NCBI GenBank assembly: GCA_020744425.1
Contig: JAGMUV010000001.1
Location: 1,240,001 to 1,304,000, forward strand
Length of the DNA: 64,000 nucleotides
Direction: 5' to 3'
Source: Dactylonectria macrodidyma
Lineage: Eukaryota > Ascomycota > Sordariomycetes > Hypocreales > Nectriaceae
Positions within the stretch are counted from its first letter, which is position 1; every line of letters starts with the position of its first letter. Under the pieces are notes generated by a model that ran no database searches, had not been told where the DNA came from, and saw only the letters and a list, made by a program, of their open reading frames with translations. This document shows positions 47,064 through 56,870 of the stretch, piece after piece. A program made the position numbers and the translations under genes.

Positions 47064-48898
47064 TCATGCCTCCTTGGTCTCCTCGGTAACAGGTTCGACC
47101 TTCTGCTCGTCCTTGGCCTCTTCGACCTCCTCGGCCTCGGCTTTCTCTACGCTCTCGGGCATCCAAACAGCCTCGACAACGCTCATTCTGCATCCGGGAG
47201 TTCTTGTGACGCCCTAAAGCATACGCATTAGCAAACAGTGCACACCATGGAGAGGGCAGGGGCGTCGTTACCTTGAAGACGAAGCGCTCGTCGACTGTTT
47301 TGAACAGCTCGCGGAACTCGGTCTCGGTCCGCTCCTGGGCGTTCAGCAACGCCAACATCACCATGTCCATGCTGCGCATAATCTTGTCGTCCCACGGATT
47401 CTCGGCGCCGGCGTCCCGCAGGCAGTGGTCGTTGATGACGACGCGGGCGCCTGGCTTGAGCGCGGGGATGAGACCCTTGATGATTTTGATGGCGTAGGGG
47501 GTGGAGTAGTTGTGGAGGATCCAGCGGAAGTAGTAGACTATGGGGGGCACAAGAGAGTCAGTCATGGTTAGGAAGGACGCGATAGAGCTATGTCGAGGCG
47601 ACGACAGGGACAAGAGACGTACCATCAGCGCCATGGACGGGCTGCTCGGTGAAGAAGTCGTGGGCTTGAAGCGTCACGCGCTGGGCGACGTCGCCATCGG
47701 AGGAGATGGGGCTGGGGGCGCTGTCGACTGTCTTTTGCAGGTCCTGGACGACAAACTTGGTCTTCTTCCACTTCTTGCCCAGGTCGACGCAGACGAAGCC
47801 GTGGCTGCCACCAATATCGACAAAGGTGCCCTCCTTGGCGTCGACGTTGGACAGGTCGTAGTTGTCGACAAAGTGGCTCACCTCGTAGCCCTCGCCGCCG
47901 GTCAAGCTGGCCATGGCGCCGCCCATGCGGCGGGCGCGGGCCGGGTCCTTGCCGAATGTGGCGAACATGGGCTCCTTGTCGACGGTGCCGAAGGCGAAGT
48001 TGAAGCCGGTGCGCGTCAGCTCCGTGCCCTCGGGGTGGGCCCGGAGCGCCCGGAGCGCGTGACTGGCGGCCGGGAAGATGTCCTCGCCGTTGAAGCCCAC
48101 CCAGTCCTGCAGCGGGCCGTCCTCGGCCAGCATGCGCGAGGCCGCCGTGTGCGCGATGAGGCCCGGCGAAGGCTCCTGGAAGATGTGGTTGGTCATGGCG
48201 TGGCGGAGGGCGCGCGCGAGGTTGATGGGATCCAGCGCAGTCTTGGTTTGGAGCTCGGCCAGCTCAATGGGCGCATCGAGAGGCACGAGTTTGGCTAAGG
48301 GGGGGGGGGGGTATTAGCAACATGTAAGCTGAGGGATTCGATTCAAAATACCGATTCCATAGCTGTTGATGAGGTTGAGACTCAGAGTATCAAGGAACTG
48401 TGCAATTGGTCAGTTCCCAGCAGCAACCGTCAGATAGACGACACTTACACTCCACACTCCCCATCTCACAGTCTCCCTGGGGCCGCGAACCAAAGCGTTC
48501 AGCTCCTTGGTGGCATAGACAATCTCCTGGCGGCTCTGCTGGACATCGGCCGGCAGCTTGGGGAAGTCTCCCGGGGCGTCGACGTCGAAGCCCGGGTTGG
48601 GAAGGCCGTTGTCCTTGAGGTACTTGTCGAGCTTCTCCGTCTCCTCGGTGATCTTCTTGGCGAGGTCGATCATGTGGGAAGTGGACGACTTGGGAACGGC
48701 ATCCGTGGCGGGAGCTGCCGCGGGCGCCTGGGCAGGCTGGTCGTTCTTGGATATGAATTGGGCCAGGCCGCTCAGAGATCTTCGGTTCTGCTTCTTGCGC
48801 TCGGCCTCCTCAGCGTTGGCGTTGGCGTTTCCGTTGGCGGCGGCGCTGGAGCTTGAGCTGGAGCTTTGCAGCCACGAGGGAACTCGGAGCTTGGCCAT
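47064..48898 (-). CDS. Class II S-adenosylmethionine-dependent O-methyltransferase (527 aa)
   Basis: Five exons: 48898-48449, 48397-48352, 48294-47623, 47537-47272, 47213-47064; all introns are GT-AG, 51-85 nt. The family (plant COMT-like; fungal members such as sterigmatocystin O-methyltransferase) methylates phenolic hydroxyls of polyketides and other aromatics. Seen: a dimerisation-type helical region (~170-300), the SAM-binding glycine motif VDIGGSHGF (324-332), and GADVYYFRWILHNYS with likely catalytic His398, followed by GARVVINDHCL. Odd points: a ~100-residue Ser/Ala/Asn/Lys-rich N-terminal extension before the family-like part, and a Glu/Lys-rich 40-residue C-terminal tail. Intron 3 (48351-48295) has C13 directly before its acceptor. 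The start ATG at 48898 is the first Met in frame with a sensible context. The substrate cannot be read from sequence, and no synthase gene is nearby. Confidence 0.9.
48299..48311. repeat. G13/C13 homopolymer at a splice acceptor
   Basis: C13 on the transcribed (minus) strand immediately 5' of the TTAG acceptor of the O-methyltransferase. It acts as the polypyrimidine tract and is likely length-variable. Confidence 0.85.
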
Positions 48899-49546
48899 GG
48901 TTTTTTTTTCTTTTGCAACGAATTTCAACGGGGAGCGTTATTTGCGAATTTCCGGGGAAAAAACCAAAGATCTGGAGCTCTGGTAGGTTTTGTGTCTGCG
49001 CTTTTATTAATCAACCTGCTTTCTTGAATTACACGTTATTAGTCCCCCCTTCCTTTGACGGGCGTGCATGCGCTGGGCTTGCGCGGGACAAGTCTGGTCG
49101 AGCCGCTGGACGCCAAAAAAGCAAAGCTGAATAGGTAGTGGAAGCCACTGGGCGTTCGACTGGACTAAAGGTGCATGTAGACGTCGATAGATACGACACC
49201 TGCAGCGTGCGCTGCATATAACGGACAGAACTGGGCGTCGCCTCGCCAGAGCCGCCGGCCCCACGAGCATTCATCGGGAGGGGTGGCATCGCACAGTTTC
49301 GGGATTTGTTTAGTTGGAAAATAAATCAGTCCCCCGCGTCTGGATGTTGGAGCCATGAGAGGAGAGGCGGGTGGGATGAGAGTGAGAGAGAGAGGCTGAG
49401 AGCAAGACACCATGTTGCATTGCAATCCATGCCGACACGAGGAACCCATGTGGCATCGTCAACGAACTGCGAGCCCATTCGTTACCATCCTGCGAGAGAC
49501 AGGCCCCGAAATGTCTAAGACAGAAGTATGTCAAGCAGACCCAGAG

Positions 49547-49789
49547 TTACACTTTAGACTCCCCCCCTGAGGCGTTTGCCTGCGCGCCACCACGGGAACT
49601 TGTGGCTACCAAAATGTTTCCACTCCTCCGTCTTTTCCTCAAGCCACTTAGCACGAAAAGCGCACCGATGACTGGGTAAAAGGAGATGGCGGCTCGCAAG
49701 AAGAAGGAAGGGTCATCGTTGGCCGCTCGTTTTCTCAACTTTGAGCGCAGGGTGGTTTCGGGGCTCCCGGCCACTGGGTCCAGGTACAT
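49547..49789 (-). CDS. Doubtful small protein with one possible membrane segment (80 aa)
   Basis: ATG-initiated frame of 80 codons, single exon. Codon use looks reasonable, with many C-ending codons in the middle. Residues ~30-50 (FFLRAAISFYPVIGALFVLSGL) could be one membrane helix, flanked by Lys/Arg-rich segments. No homologue is recognised. Its position in a 2-kb spacer leaves room for a gene, but frames of this length arise by chance in such sequence. Confidence 0.2.
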   Translation of the reverse strand: MYLDPVAGSPETTLRSKLRKRAANDDPSFFLRAAISFYPVIGALFVLSGLRKRRRSGNILVATSSRGGAQANASGGESKV

Positions 49790-50762
49790 GTAACAAGTCT
49801 CCCCGCCCCTCCCATTCTCAGTTTCTTGGGGGAGAATGGCCGCTGTGAAGCCTTCTGAAGCCCTGTGCGGGATTACTTGCAGGAAAAGAAACAGAAAAAG
49901 AAAATCATATACCCGATACGGTAGGGAAAGCGGCGATCTTGGGGATCGAGAGCTGGACGGGGTTTGGGGAGGATGCTTGAACGCTGATTGACCGATGGAA
50001 CTGTGAATGAAAGGATGCGCACGTACGATGAGACAGAAAAAACGGCACTGGGTTACAGTGGCGACCTGTTGACTCCCAATTGCTGGTGACTTCTCAAAGC
50101 TGGCAATGATTCGAGTCGGAGGTATTGATTCTCAGGCGGGGATTCGATCCACCACCAAACAACGGACCGAGACAAAATAAACGGTGATGATGGAATTCCC
50201 CCGACACGATTGATGCCTCTGTAGAGTTGCAAAGCTAAAGAGCTAAAAGGGGAGAATAGAAAAGCAAACAGGACATCAGTTAAATTGGGTTCGCGCCATC
50301 GAGCGAGCCATGAACCCAGCTAGTGCCTGGTTCTTCTGTCCAGGGGGGGATGGGGGGATACATTGAATCCGAATCGCCAAGCGGAAGAGGTATCACGCAG
50401 TACATGGTGCGGTAGGTCGGTACGCACGAAGTAGGTCAGTCGGGACGCATTAATTACAGCCACCGGATGTAGCGCTCGGCCACGTCCCGCAGTTGACCAT
50501 GCGTCCGTTCACCAGCGTTTGATGCTTGATCCAGCTCTCGATCCAGACCTTAATCCATCATTCCTCCCTCTCGCCCGTACGTCCATCCCCGGCCCAAAAC
50601 CACACTCAAACTTTGTCATCCGCCAGCCTCATCAGCGCTGAGATGAGGGGGACATAATGGATTATTAACCTGCTGATGGGGTCCAACCAATTTCCCGTCC
50701 GTTGCCCCACGTATCCAGCGGTCCGGCACGACGCGCCTCCCTACCAAGCTAGCGGGCCATGC

Positions 50763-50815
50763 CCCACCACCACCACCACCACCACCACTTTCGCTTTCAC
50801 TTTCACTTTCACTCT
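50763..50815. repeat. CAC trinucleotide and CTTTCA hexamer microsatellite
   Basis: About eight CAC/CCA units (50763-50788) run directly into TTTCGC/TTTCAC hexamers (50789-50815), ~150 bp beyond the 3' end of the LaeA-like gene. Confidence 0.85.
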
Positions 50816-50954
50816 CACCAGAAAGAAATCAATTTTGTGCTTGGTTGGTAATCATGCAATGAGTGAGTGACCTTCACATGCGTAGTCCTCCGCGGTATTC
50901 TATCCTGCCCAAGACTGAGGGCAATATCCGATCCAACTTTTCAAATAATACATA

Positions 50955-52689
50955 TCATGGTTTCTGTCCGTATACAATATGACACGGCATGTACATCAGC
51001 ATCGTGTTGCTATTGTACGCCCTCCGCACGTCAACCAGAAGCATTTCCACCTGTTCCGGACTCCACCTCAGCCCTCGTGTCAACGGCCCCAGGGCAATAG
51101 CCTGCATCCCGTCCATCAGGATCGTTCGCCAGTAGAGACCCACCGTCTTCAAAACTTTGTTCTTCGGCCATGTCCCTAGAGGCACGTGGAATACTCGCTC
51201 TGTGACGTTGATGAAGCCTGCCTCCCGCATCATGTTCGCCAGATTACCGTTGGCCGCTGCATGAAAATTCACTCCCAGGGCCGCGAGACCCTCGGTCACG
51301 AGTGCCCAATACTTTGCAATGGGATGCTCAGGTGGCACCGCGCCGTTGCGAGTAGCACTGTGCGGCTTGTGGTGAATCTCCTGCATCTCGAACCAACCTC
51401 CTGGCTTCATATGCCTAGCTGTGTGAGCAAAGTTGCGTTTATAGGGTGGCTCTAGACCGACTTACTCGAGAGCTCGACGAAAGAGCCGCGGCCAATCTTT
51501 AATGCCCATCACCGTATGCCGGGTGTGAATATAGTCAAAGTGGTTTCGTGGATGCAGCCACGGGGACTCGACGTCATCCACCATGAATCGAACATTGGGC
51601 GGTAGCCAGTCAGGCTGGATCGGAGAGAGGTCGACGCCGAGGATGTTGGCGCTCGAGTACTGGTCGCCCACTGCTACATGTTAGCTCCTGAACAACGGAC
51701 AACACATTTTGAAGCCACTCACTCTCGATGGCCCAAATACCAGTACCAGTCCCGATATCCAGCACCTCTTGGGGATGGTCTCCTATAGGTGCAAAGTTGA
51801 GTTTCTGATTGCAGAGCAGCTTGACCATGGCGTGTTTCATATCCTCTCTTTCCTGCTCCACGTCATCGTTGGGGAAGTTGTAGGTGCCCTCTCGGAATCG
51901 ATGGTAGCGACGCCCGTTCTCATACATGTAATCTCGGATGGAGGACGACATGGAAGTGCTACCAGATGTGACGCTGTCACTTTCGTAACCGGCGTCCGAT
52001 CTGCTTTCTCCGATAGTGCTGACCTCCTCACTATCGGCAACAATGGTGTCCTCAGCCTCGAACAGGGCTTCTCTCGAAATTATATCTTGCTCGAACGTTG
52101 AAAGATCCGGAAACATAGACATGCCATTAGGGTGAGTTAGTGGCGACATTACCATTGATTCCGGCCGCTTATGTCCCGCTTTGAAACTGGAATCAGTGCC
52201 GCAGGGCGATGGCTCGGGGGTGTCCACAGCATTTTTAGGTACATCCTGAGGGGGGGTACCATGGCCCTTTTCAGTCTCGGTGTTGGGTTGTGCGGTGCCT
52301 TGACCTAGTTCGTCGAAATTCGACTCCAACGGCGAGTCGAATTGTTGTGATTCTACCCACGACACTGTCTTGTCTTGTGCACCATTGCCATTTGAGTGCG
52401 TGCTCTCCGGCAAGGATCTTGTTGCGGTTGCATCCTGTAGTAAATTTGAAATAGATGGTGTTGTGCCCTGTGGCTTGACGGGTTCTGGGACTGGCGCAAG
52501 ATGTCCCTCCCCAGGACTTTGGTACGGAGATGGCTCAGAGGGTCGTTGATCGCCCGGCTTTTCTGCAGCGCTTGAGGAATTAGGTGGAGGTACTTGCGCG
52601 TCCGCGCCTGTGTCGCTGGTAGGGAGCAAAACAGCCCCGATGGCCATGGTGCTTGCGATGTCTCTTCGGGGTGGGGCTTTCGAGTCCAT
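50955..52689 (-). CDS. LaeA-like (UMTA-type) methyltransferase (543 aa)
   Basis: Class I SAM methyltransferase of the fungal LaeA/LlmF-like group; some members control secondary metabolism and development, most are uncharacterised. Exons 52689-51723, 51670-51466 and 51414-50955 join across 52- and 51-nt introns. Motif I is EVLDIGTGTGIWAIE (308-322), followed by LGVDLSPIQPDWLPPNVRF, the acidic DDVESPW, and EHMKPGGWFEMQEI, all typical of the group. C-terminal WPKNKVLKTVGLYWR and MYMPCHIVYGQKP are also family-like. The first ~230 residues are Pro/Ser/Thr/Glu-rich and disordered. Residues ~255-290 (YMYENGRRYHRFREGTYNFP, DDVEQERED) form the family's usual lead-in. At exon 1/2 I used the CAG acceptor to give AIE-M-GDQYSS; an AG three bases upstream would add one codon. 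LaeA orthology is not certain: many paralogues share these motifs. Confidence 0.92.
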
Positions 52690-53206
52690 GGTGGTTATGA
52701 TCGCCCGGGTAAGTTTCTTAGTGTTGGTGACTGGGGTATAGTACCGTGATGGAGGTTAGATAGGTGGCAGAAGCGGTACCTAGCGACCCCCGGGTCCTGA
52801 TACAATGAGGAGCAAGTCCCAGCTCTCGGAAGCGATGGAAAGATCGACTCGGTGATGGTGATGATGCATACAGAGTGCTTGGAGTACGATGGACCAGAAT
52901 GCGCCTCGAGAACAGATAGTTGGTTTGGTGCACGTGCCAAAGCTAGTCGTGGGAACTGGTGGACGCAAGGGCCGGTGATGATATTGCCAGTTGGGTTTGG
53001 CGTGGTCTAAGAACAGGATGCGCGTCAGGGAATCGATGCGAGTCAGGGCGTCGATGCGAGATGGAAAGGAGCCGGGGCCTGGGGTTCGTGGCTTCAGCAG
53101 CGATTCCGGACGAAATGTGACGGAGAGTCGAAGGGCTGGAGTTTGGAGCAGAAAGTCGAACAATAGAGAGTCGGACAATGTAGCGTCGAATAGTGAAGCA
53201 TCAGAC

Positions 53207-53245
53207 AGCAGAGACTTGAATAGCAGAGACTTGAATAGCAGAGAC
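53207..53245. repeat. Tandem 15-bp repeat (AGCAGAGACTTGAAT)
   Basis: Two exact copies and one partial copy, preceded by degenerate related units from ~53155. It lies ~520 bp upstream of the LaeA-like start codon. Its length is a multiple of three, so frames on both strands stay open across it without being coding. Confidence 0.85.
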
Positions 53246-53697
53246 GTCAACGCTTGGCGTCGACTGACATGCAGAAGGGAAGTCTTTATTCAAGAGGGAT
53301 AGGATGCGTCGGGGATTTGATGGGTTGATTGGCATTTGGGAGGGGCCAGGGCCAGGGGAGACCTCCGGCCGAGGGAGGAAACAGGTGGGGCGCGAGGCCA
53401 GCCCACCTCCAGTCCAGTCCTAGCTTCGCGCCTTGCCCTGCACCTGGAGGATCCAGGCTCTGACTACTCTAGCCCACACACATCTTTAGTTGGCTTCTGG
53501 TGCCAACCTTTTTCCACTCTCTTCCAAGGTACCCAGGCTTGCCAGGCGTCTCTCGGATCATGCCGGCCACGACTCTACCTATCTAGCCAAACCCCAACGC
53601 CTCCGAAACTTCGTCAACTGAGAGGAGCGGCGCTTGTTGGTCCAGGCCGCCTCTATCTGCTCGTCGACATGACCTCTGTGTAACATGGCCACGTAGG

Positions 53698-53925
53698 TTA
53701 GACTTCGTACGCAGGGAGCGCGCGGGCCGGCGGCAGTGGTCGCTCGAGGACCTTGTTCAGTTGCTCCCGCGCCGCTCGTTGCTTTTTGCTTTTTGTTGTC
53801 GCATACTGCGCATGATGCCGCCTCAATGACGAGTCAAATCCCACAATTTCACCTTGGATGATCTTGCTCCGTTGTGGCCCCGTGAACTTCCAAGTTCCTG
53901 CATGCCTATGACGCCGAGGGAATCG
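53698..53925 (-). CDS. Doubtful basic small protein or 3' exon
   Basis: An open frame on the minus strand encodes a strongly basic peptide ending RPLPPARALPAYEV, with TWKFTGPQRSKIIQGE and KSKKQRAAREQLNKVL. It has no ATG of its own. A possible acceptor (GAGATACAG) lies at its 5' side, and short ATG-bearing sequence lies ~60 bp further upstream. Composition resembles small mitochondrial ribosomal or RNA-binding proteins, but no family is recognised. It may be the last exon of a short gene or chance. Confidence 0.25.
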   Translation of the reverse strand, partial: RFPRRHRHAGTWKFTGPQRSKIIQGEIVGFDSSLRRHHAQYATTKSKKQRAAREQLNKVLERPLPPARALPAYEV

Positions 53926-54496
53926 TCGCAGCTGTATCTCCCCAGCTATCTCCCCCAATCTGTCTCAATTCCGCGTTGGCATCGCTTGTCTGCCCTGCAT
54001 GCTGGCTTTGAGACTGATGCGGTATGCCGGTGGAGGGATGAAGTGAGCTTGGTCGAGTCAAGCCTCGAGGCGCTTACAAGGTTCCTGTCGCCGGTTGGCT
54101 ACCTAGTTGTGCCTTTTGCGCTCGCCAAACTCTTGGGCTTTGCCCCTCGTTTACAGACGACACCCCGGGTTATTTGTCGACTCTCGCGCCTGAATGGTCT
54201 GTTAATGTGAGATATGACATGCAGTGTGATGGCTGTTACAAAGCTGCATGTCACAGGTGTCGGGCGCCGCATCGATGCTGGTCACAGTTTGGTGGCCCTG
54301 AGAATGTCGAACCCAACCTCCAGGGTAGCCGTGTCGAGACCCCTCAGTGCCCACCATCTCCACACCACAACCTCAATCAAACGCGCCTCAGTATCCACTC
54401 CCTAGCAGAGACGATTCGACGTCACTGTCAGTTTTAATTACTCATCGTCCACCGAAGGGCCTTTATGCAACTCTGACCCCTTCTAACTACCCTCCG

Positions 54497-55681
54497 ATGT
54501 CTCGGCTCGCAAAATTTACCTATTGTGTCAGCAGTCCCTCGTTCAAACCGGATGACCTCGTCCAGGATGTCGACCGGCAAAAGCAAGCATTGGACCTCCT
54601 GACCCAAAACGACTTGTACAATGCGAGCCGAGTCCTACTCCAACTGCCTGAACGAGACTTGTATACCTATCATGCCATAACAAGCGTTAAGCTGGCCGAG
54701 GTCCAGTCTGTCGTTAACCTAGGCGGTACGAATGGCCTACACGCCTGGTACCGCAACGAGGACCGCTCGCCTGTAAGACCCCATCCATCGATGGCCCCTC
54801 AGGGCACTGGCTGAAGCTCGTCGTAGAGAGATCCTCCTCCCCAGTCAGACACAGATGCCTACATCTCCGTCTTCAGCCCGGCCACGGCAACGGCCTCGGC
54901 GCTCAAGAATTTGGGCACCAACGCCAAAAAGGGTTCCATTCGGAGCGAGGCTGCGGCTAACCTCGCGGACAAGCGATATCTGCACCCCTCCTTGACGGCA
55001 AAACTGACCATTCCCAAATCCAAGAAGCCGCCGAGTCCCAACCCGTACTACGACTTCTGGGCCTGGTCCAGTCGCAACTTGGAGTGGTGCGGCCCTTGCC
55101 TGGCCGCGGAGCGGGTAGCCACCAGCCACCACATTCTCCCCATCTTCATGCATCACTTTGGTTGCGCCACACCATCTCACGAGAGTCTCGAGATACTCAA
55201 GATATTGGCTGATGGACGGCCAGTGGCTGACATGGGCTCCGGAAATGGCTACTGGTCGTTTATGCTTCGACAGTACGGCCTCCAGACCCACCCGATAGAC
55301 AACATGCAGAGCGAATGGCGGGTCAACTGGGTTAGCGACACATCCATCTCCGACGGGGTGAGATGGCTGCGCAAGAATGCGGGAGGCAAAGACATGGTAC
55401 TCCTCCTCGTGTACCCTGTTGTTGGTGGTGGAGTTGGAGGTGGCACCGAGGGTGGTTTTACACGTAACTTGGTTGACGCCTATGATGGTGACACCATTGC
55501 GGTGGTCGGCACACAGAACGGGAACGGCTATACGGGATTCAAAAGCATGACGATGGACCAGTTCATGGAAAGGGAGCACAAAGAGTGGACCAAGGTGGTT
55601 CAGATCGCCCTGCCTAGTTTTGCGGGCAAAGACGAGGCGCTGTACGTCTTTCAGAGGGGAGACAGGGCGCCTCGCGAGTAG
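54497..55681 (+). CDS. Methyltransferase-like protein of unrecognised family (370 aa)
   Basis: Two exons, 54497-54772 and 54845-55681, phase 0 (GTAAGA...CCCCAG, 72 nt). The start ATG gives MSRLAKFTYCVSS. The join reads NEDRSP-SDTDAYISVF. Residues ~220-232 (ADMGSGNGYWSFML) fit the SAM-binding motif I of Rossmann methyltransferases, followed by ...THPIDNM, where the acidic residue of motif II would be expected. Then come a Gly/Val-rich VVGGGVGGG loop and DTIAVVGTQNGNGYTGF. Before motif I there is a Cys/His-rich stretch (WCGPCLAAERVATSHHILPIF) whose CGPC resembles a thioredoxin-type CXXC by chance or design. I do not recognise the family, and the reaction is unknown. It diverges from the LaeA-like gene across a 1.8-kb spacer. 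Confidence 0.8.
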
Positions 55682-56701
55682 ATAACGGAGATAGAATCGG
55701 GTCGGATACGAAACACTATCTGCTACCTACTAACAAGTGTGACAGCCCCGGTCGATAAGTTTATCAGTAGTACACCAGGCCATTATCTCCTCTTCGATGT
55801 GTGAGAAGGTGTCTAATGGTGAGTTAGTATGCATGCAACCTTGATCTGCCAGTTGTGAAGATCGCAGTTTCATCACCAGAAAAGAGTGGATTAGGCAGTG
55901 GTCGTGGTCTCATCTCCGTTGAGCTATCTAGCACCGCCGTTGTCCTCGACTTCACTGGGGGCTTGAGAATTCTGTGACAACTGTTCCGCTCACAGGTCTA
56001 GCAGCTCGTATTAGTTCATATTCTACTCTCGATGTTAGACTCCCGATGTTAAACTCTATGATGGAGAGCAGATGGGTTCGTGGGAAGGTCAGCAGATAGA
56101 TTAATATGCGTGAAAGACAATAAAAAAGTCGAATCAACTTTATTTCCTAAAGCAAACAAGTACGTAGCCTATCCTACCGAATATACAAAAGAAAGCAAAT
56201 GAAGCCTGGACCAAAGCACTATAGTGCGGAACTCGCCAGATAGAGGCCACGTTGAGGGAACTTTCTTCCTGGATATTGGCGAATTTTCAAGTACTGATTG
56301 TGGAGTGCTTAATAAATTATGGACTCATGTAACTTGAATTTGTATCGGGTAGAACACATTTCACACCATAATGTACCTATTTTATGGGAGACGGCGCATT
56401 GATGTGTTGAGGATGCACCAAATGAACTTATAGACCTGGGGTGGACTGTTGTCGACACAACCTCCAGTTGCAAGACTGCAAGGAATCTCTTGGCGAAGAA
56501 TGATAATAATAATTGTGCCTCAGACTTCAAAAATTGATGCAGGGAACCCTGGAATCTCGTGCTTGGACTGACCAGCAGCCTCCAAATTGCAGTTCTGGAT
56601 ATCCACTCGCCAGTCTTCATCCATTCAACGGGATCCTGCTCTGCTCCCCGAACGACTCAAGTTAAATGGGCCAAGAGCTACTAGCTATGAGAGACCCTGA
56701 C

Positions 56702-56870
56702 TAACCCAGCTGTTTCAAGTGCGGAGGATGGGGACACATGGGCTTTTCCTCTCGAGATGCAGAGGGGATCCTAAACACTGAGGACCGATGGATTGTAGAC
56801 AACGAGTCAACAACCTGACAGCACCCTCGCATCGCTTCATAATTCTGTTTCTGTTGAGAATCCTGACAGG
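56702..56870 (+). pseudogene. Probable copia-type retrotransposon relic (zinc knuckle and protease motif)
   Basis: Frame 56705-56815 encodes a stop-flanked peptide with CFKCGGWGHMGFS, a retroviral-type zinc knuckle (C-X2-C-X4-H-X4-C) whose last Cys is Ser here. It is followed 20 residues later by RWIVDNESTT, resembling the copia protease motif W-I-V-D-S-G-S-T-x-H with the catalytic Asp retained and the Ser-Gly changed. The frame then stops, and LTAPSHRFI continues in another frame. This fits a mutated gag-pol fragment; the match is short, and no LTRs or reverse transcriptase were found. Confidence 0.4.

Larger units (their letters stand above)
48899..50954. other. Intergenic region between the O-methyltransferase and the LaeA-like gene
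   Basis: Both flanking genes are on the minus strand, so this 2 kb holds the O-methyltransferase promoter and the LaeA-like 3' UTR. It contains a CAC/CTTTCA microsatellite at 50763-50815 and one doubtful small open frame (49547-49789, listed separately). Confidence 0.5.
52690..54496. other. Divergent intergenic region
   Basis: Holds the promoters of the LaeA-like gene (-) and the methyltransferase-like gene (+). It contains short tandem repeats at 53018-53065 (GATGCGAGTCAGGG type) and 53207-53245 (15-mer). One doubtful basic open frame on the minus strand is listed separately. Confidence 0.5.

Noticed and set aside
47046..48317. Plus-strand frames of up to 252 codons over the O-methyltransferase
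   Set aside because: Antisense shadows in a GC-rich gene; the minus strand has the SAM motif, catalytic His and consistent introns.
50101..50170. GGGATTCGATCCACC as a possible tRNA B-box
   Set aside because: The flanking bases cannot form a T-arm or acceptor stem on either strand, and no A-box is found at the right distance.
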